Positions 60,241 to 64,000 of a stretch of 64,000 nucleotides of DNA are shown piece after piece (the stretch's first letter is position 1; every line of letters starts with the position of its first letter). The position numbers and the translations under genes are program-made. The stretch is from Corylus avellana (Eukaryota; Streptophyta; Magnoliopsida; Fagales; Betulaceae). The notes under the pieces were generated by a model. It ran no database searches. It saw only the letters and a list, made by a program, of their open reading frames with translations, and had not been told where the DNA came from. The stretch lies in the NCBI RefSeq assembly GCF_901000735.1, contig NC_081549.1:8543410-8607409 (forward strand), given 5' to 3'.

Positions 60241-60696
60241 TCACACTGCATCTAGCCTTCTAAGCACATCGACCGGTGGAGATTCATAGAACACACTGGT
60301 CGGCAACAACCCCGACAAGCTCTCGATCATCTGTGGGGTGAAAACATCATCCAACGGCTCGAACTGGCCGGGCTGCCCGTGACTGGGGTCCACTAGGGGC
60401 ACTACCTCCTCCAGCGAATGATGATTCATCATCATCGGGTGATGATGATCGTGGTCATCAGAGACCTGCTGATGATGGCGGCCGCCGGCATCAACGCCGT
60501 CGGGGCACTGGAACTTGGCGGGGTCCGGCAATTCGGCGTCCTGGCCGGTGAGCTCTTGTACCAGAGCTCTGAATTGTGAGGCGCTGGTCTTGACCTTCAT
60601 GGGGTTGGATATGTAGACAACCTTGATGGGGTTGTTTTTCTTGGATTTGGTCTTTTTGGTTGGTTTTCTTCGGTGCAGTTGGTTGTTGTTGTCCAT
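60241..60696 (-). CDS. SIB1: VQ-motif protein, sigma factor-binding protein (SIB) type
   Basis: Intronless, 151 residues from the ATG at 60696. The open frame extends upstream to 60759, but that part has a cysteine/arginine-rich sequence unlike the family. Basic N-terminus (RRKPTKKTKSKK, residues 9-20), then IKVVYISNPMKVKTSAS and the VQ core FRALVQELTG at residues 42-51. A His-rich patch follows (DDHDHHHPMMMNHH), and the C-terminus holds DDVFTPQMIESLSGLLP. The IKVVYISNPMKVKT block just before the VQ core is typical of SIB1/SIB2, which bind plastid sigma factor and WRKY33-type factors and act in defence signalling. The role here is inferred. The 5' leader is CT-rich on the coding strand (60766-60790). 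The paralogue cannot be fixed. Confidence 0.88.
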   Translation of the reverse strand: MDNNNQLHRRKPTKKTKSKKNNPIKVVYISNPMKVKTSASQFRALVQELTGQDAELPDPAKFQCPDGVDAGGRHHQQVSDDHDHHHPMMMNHHSLEEVVPLVDPSHGQPGQFEPLDDVFTPQMIESLSGLLPTSVFYESPPVDVLRRLDAV

Positions 60697-60900
60697 GCCG
60701 GTGCGCCAAGTAGCTACAGATAAAACAGTACGGCAAAAGGATAATGTTGTATTTCGCACGCACGAGAGACAGAGAGAGAGAGAGAAGAAGAAGATGATGA
60801 ATTGATGATTACTTTTTTTCTTTTCTTTTTTTCTGGGAGAGAAAATGGTGCGACGTGTGACTTTTGAGAGAGAGATTAAAAACAGAGAAATTTAATGGAT
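60697..60900 (-). promoter_or_regulatory. 5' leader and proximal upstream region of the VQ gene
   Basis: On the coding strand a pyrimidine-rich tract (CTTCTTCTTCTCTCTCTCTC, complement of about 60770-60792) precedes the start by about 75 bases, and AAAAGTCACACGTCGC lies further up (about 60850-60867). Such Y-patches are common near plant transcription starts. No clear TATA box was chosen. Confidence 0.4.
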
Positions 60901-61085
60901 GAAACAAATAATTGAAAGTGCTTCTGTTGAAGGATCAAGCGTAAATATGGAAACTAAAGCTCCATCTTTTCAGCCGCCACCATATCGCGTCACCCTCACT
61001 TCCACATGTTTTTACCCTTTATATTATTTATTTATTTATTTATTTTAAGATCATGATTTGAAGATTTTGAAACTCTATATTTTTA

Positions 61086-61692
61086 AGACAAATTTTACTT
61101 TAAACTCTTAAATTATAATTTGCTATCATCTGCTGCGCCTTTTGATAAGACACCTTAAAATTTACTCATTCTGTTAGTTTTAGCCGTTAACTTCTAACGA
61201 AAATGCTAAAAAAATTAAATTACAATTCAACTTTCATCTTTTTTAAAAGAAGAGTGCTACACATCCTAAAATTTCTTCTCAATAGTTGATTCATAAATGA
61301 TATGTCACCATCTCATAAGATTTATTATTTTGGAAAGTGTGTCACCAATTCATGGGATGGTGACACATCATTTGGAAATTATTTTTTGGAAAGAAAATTT
61401 GAGATGTCTAGCATTTCTCTTTTTTTTAAAAGGAAAAAATGGGTCACCATGGGTCAAAAACAAATTTTAATAACTTTATTATTTTTTAAAAATTTTTAAT
61501 TTGAAATTTAATAAATAAATAAAAAAAGTCAATGGGTATAAACGTTATTTTATTACTTTTAAGATTTGAAATCTGACGGAATGAGTAAATTGATTGAAAT
61601 TGAAAATTCATGAGTGTAAATTGAGAGTTTTTGAATTTTTTTAAGTTTCTCAAAATACATAGTTGTTCAAGAGTATAAAGTAAAGTTTTTTC
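61086..61692. mobile_element. MULE-type MITE, copy 3, hosting a nested MITE
   Basis: Perfect 9-bp duplication ATATTTTTA at 61077-61085 and 61693-61701. Ends AGACAAATTTTACTTTAAAC and inverted GAAAAAACTTTACTTTATAC. Internal blocks match copy 1 (32533-32941) in opposite orientation: TTAGTTTTAGCCGTTAACTT, GACGGAATGAGTAAATTGAT. The extra length over copy 1 is the element at 61252-61418. Confidence 0.9.
61252..61418. mobile_element. MITE nested in a MITE
   Basis: Terminal inverted repeats GAGTGCTACACATCCTAAAA and inverted GAAATGCTAGACATCTCAAA, and an inner inverted pair TGTCACCATC(T/C)CAT / ATGGGATGGTGACA. The flanks on both sides are TTTTTTAAAAG, so the exact duplication length is ambiguous. Confidence 0.75.
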
Positions 61693-62099
61693 ATATTTTT
61701 AAGTTTAAGACCATCATCTGTTTTTTTTTTTAGTAAGTAAATATCAGGTTAAGGAGCATACTTAAACACAAAATTAACGAGTTAAAGAAATTATATCATG
61801 CCCAAATGTGATTGTTATGTCTTTCATAAATATGAATAACCAATCTCTTGGGCCCCCACGGAGGCGGTGTCCGAGCTTTTGTTGAGATTATTATTATTAT
61901 TATTATTTTGCTTTTTGTCCCTTTTTAATTTTATCTTAAGATCATAATTGTATTATTTTTGTTATTTTTATTATTTATTTGACGGAGATATAGGGCCATA
62001 GGCAAAGGTCTTACCGTCTTAGATTTAAAATTAATTTTAAACTTGGGTCTTGAAAATCATTAAATTAATGTTAAAAAGCCCAAAAACGTGGTAACATTA

Positions 62100-62471
62100 C
62101 TTTTCCAATTAGGAAAGCTTTTTTATGTCCGTAAGATGCACGCGCCAGAGGTGAGATGTAATTTGAGCTGATTTTCGCGCTGTCAGTGTATCACTCAGAA
62201 ATAATTCTACCACGCGGCCATCTTCCCGGTTAGATGTAGTGACGTCATCGCCTTACGACATGCTGTCGTCGTTAGACTTAAAGTGGCCATGGAGCTGAGC
62301 AGGTTTGTTTTCGCATGGCTTCGAGGCTGATCCGAGCCGGCTTATGGGTAACAATCCCATGCGCTTCACCTGCAGCATAAGCCGTGGAATCTCAGACCAA
62401 TGGAAAGTCAACGTAAAAGTTTCTGCACACGTGGAAGAAGATAAGCATCATCTTGGTATGGAAATTTCTAT
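62100..62471. other. Non-repetitive island with bZIP-type sites
   Basis: Higher GC than its surroundings and not obviously a transposon. TGACGTCA (62240-62247) is a perfect palindromic TGA/CRE-type site, and CACGTG (62428-62433) is a G-box. The frame at 62305-62499 (64 codons) runs into the following MITE and has no recognised domain. It may be part of a promoter for a gene beyond the window or a remnant exon; I cannot decide. Confidence 0.35.
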
Positions 62472-63122
62472 GGAATTGGATCTCCCCGATCCAAAATAGA
62501 CCGGAGAATATTCAGTTTATGACAAATATTTTTTCTTAAAAATTATAAAGTCATAAATAGGACACATGTTCACTAACCAAAAATAATAATAAAATATTAT
62601 TTTAAATTTAAAAACAATAATAATGAAAAAAAAAATTAGAAATATTTTAAAAAAACTAAAGAGTGGCCAAACTGACCAGGGGGGTGGCGGTTCACCCTTT
62701 ATTATTTTGGGTGGCTGAAGCCACCCTAAAGACCACCATTATATATATATATTTTTTTTTTAGATTTATTTTTAGAGGTGGTGGGTTTGGAATTGTCCGA
62801 AGCCACCCATTTATTTTCACAGAATTATTTGGGCACCTAGGGGACCAAACGATTTTTTTTTTTTTTTTTAAAGTTTGGCAGTTGGGGTGGTCCGACCACC
62901 CCATCACCCCTATGGCCTGGTCCACCCTTAGTTTTTTTTAAATACTTTCTAATTTTTTATTATTTTAATTTTAATTTTTTTTTTAATTTAAAATAATATT
63001 TTATTATTATTTTTTGTTAGTGAAAATGTGTTCTATTTATGGCTTTAGGATTTCTTCTTATAAATTCTAACCATAAACTATATATTTTTCAGTTCAAAAT
63101 AAATTGAAAAAGATTCTATTCC
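62472..63122. mobile_element. MITE with GC-rich core, copy 2
   Basis: Ends GGAATTGGATCTCCCCGATC ... AGAATATTCAGTTTATG and inverted GGAATAGAATCTTTTTCAAT ... ATATATAGTTTATGG, and the inner AATAATAATAAAATATTATT arms, match copy 1 at 48945-49364. The centre has two GC-rich GGTGG/CCACC blocks (62663-62740 and 62878-62930) separated by T-rich DNA. 651 bp. Confidence 0.78.
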
Positions 63123-64000
63123 GATTTCTATGGAGGTTTAATTAAAATTTAACCACTTCATTAAATTGTCATAATTTTTTTTGGCTTTACTAGTTGATTT
63201 TTTTTTTTTAACTTATTTAATTAATGATCGATACGTATGGACCAAAGGTAATCTCAAAGTCATCGAAGGACCAATTTGATATTAAGATTAATTATATTTT
63301 AATGTCGCTTTATGAGTTTTTTTTATTAGGTTTCTTTCTTTTCACAAACTTTTCTTTTTTGGTTTCATTGTTTTTGATTGTACATGCACGAATGGACATG
63401 CCATGTCGTAACAACGTGCATTGCTGGCTAATAACTGAAAGTTTTAAAGCGGAAATCTTTGATAATTCATTTGTTAAAATCTCAATCAAACTCTAATTAG
63501 GGTTAGTAATTTTTGACATAATTCACAACCTCGACATGAAATTAACAAGTTAGAATTTAAAAATCTGACTCATTTAATTAAATGGATCGAGTTAAAGTTA
63601 ACTTATATAATTTTAAAATATACCTAAACACATTTTGACATGGCCTAAACTCAACACATGACATAAAAGCCAACAAATTTTTACGTAATATGCAAAATCT
63701 AACATGAAATTAACGAGTTATAATTAAATGGTCTAATCTATTTAATCGAATAAGTCAAGTTATGATTAGCATATATATATATATATCTCACATTTTATAT
63801 TGAGAAACCACCATGATATTTCGTGATTTTGCTACAAAATTTCCTTGGTTTATCCAAAATATTCACAATCTTGACCCATTCCAATTAAAGGAAATATCTA
63901 CTAATTTCGAATCGATCCATATCCTCACTAATTGAATAGTGACTGATTTTAGGATTAAAACATCATTATTTAAGCGTCATAATCAGATTGAATATAATGT
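63123..64000. other. No gene recognised
   Basis: AT-rich. The 90-codon frame at 63224 lacks any known domain and consists mostly of F and L from T-rich DNA. Repeated TTAACGAGTTA(T/G)AATT words (63541 and 63708) hint at an old repeat. TA microsatellite at 63770-63788. Confidence 0.5.

Noticed and set aside
60697..60759. Longer N-terminus for the VQ protein
   Set aside because: The MDNNN start at 60696 leads directly into the conserved basic region; the upstream 21 codons have no family support.

Overview
This window is nuclear DNA of a dicot plant, probably a woody rosid. The evidence is a multi-exon plant vacuolar amino acid transporter gene, a plant-specific VQ-motif gene, and many plant transposable elements: Ty3/gypsy LTR elements with tRNA-Met or tRNA-Asp primer sites, short-LTR miniature elements, MULE-type miniature elements with 9-bp duplications, tRNA-derived SINEs and LINE tails. 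Introns and intergenic DNA are very AT-rich. The exact species cannot be read from the sequence. There is no bacterial operon, CRISPR array or rRNA.

Layout. 1-3460: miniature elements and a CpG-palindrome array, with no gene. 3461-32464: a nest of retroelements. The outermost layer is a short terminal-inverted-repeat element whose two ends lie about 29 kb apart and are both flanked by TTCGA. Inside it lies a decayed minus-strand Ty3/gypsy element with a tRNA-Met primer site. Its gag is split by a gag-only, non-autonomous LTR element (8771-14457). Its right LTR is split by a minus-strand Athila-like Ty3/gypsy element (16453-26215), which has gag, protease, RT, RNase H and integrase all recognisable but broken. 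A 100-base N gap at 26216-26315 is followed by an almost exact repeat of 12586-16990 at constant offset 13730. I read that as an assembly or haplotype artefact. 32465-38400: miniature elements, LINE-like DNA and a SINE. 38420-47149: the transporter gene (AVT1 family, 12 exons, 534 residues). It has two exons of 24 and 20 nt and one intron with U12-type signals and apparent AT-AA ends. Its first intron (4 kb) carries two oppositely oriented LINE fragments. 47150-60240: gene-poor DNA with SINEs, a MITE with a GC-rich core, a decayed plus-strand Ty3/gypsy element and three miniature LTR elements. 60241-60696: a minus-strand VQ-motif gene of the sigma-factor-binding-protein type. 60800-64000: two nested miniature elements, a short non-repetitive island with bZIP-type sites, and another GC-core MITE.

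How things relate. The two host genes look independent. The gag-only element shares LTR ends, primer-site type, gag sequence and 3' non-coding sequence with the Athila-like element, so it is probably a deletion derivative that depended on that family for its proteins. Two of the LTR families carry arrays of family-specific, CpG-containing palindromes just upstream of their TATA boxes. I did not find a wholly new biological system. The best leads are the unusual intron of the transporter, the LTR palindrome arrays, the gag-only derivative, the GC-rich cores shared by otherwise different miniature elements, and the structural problem around the gap.
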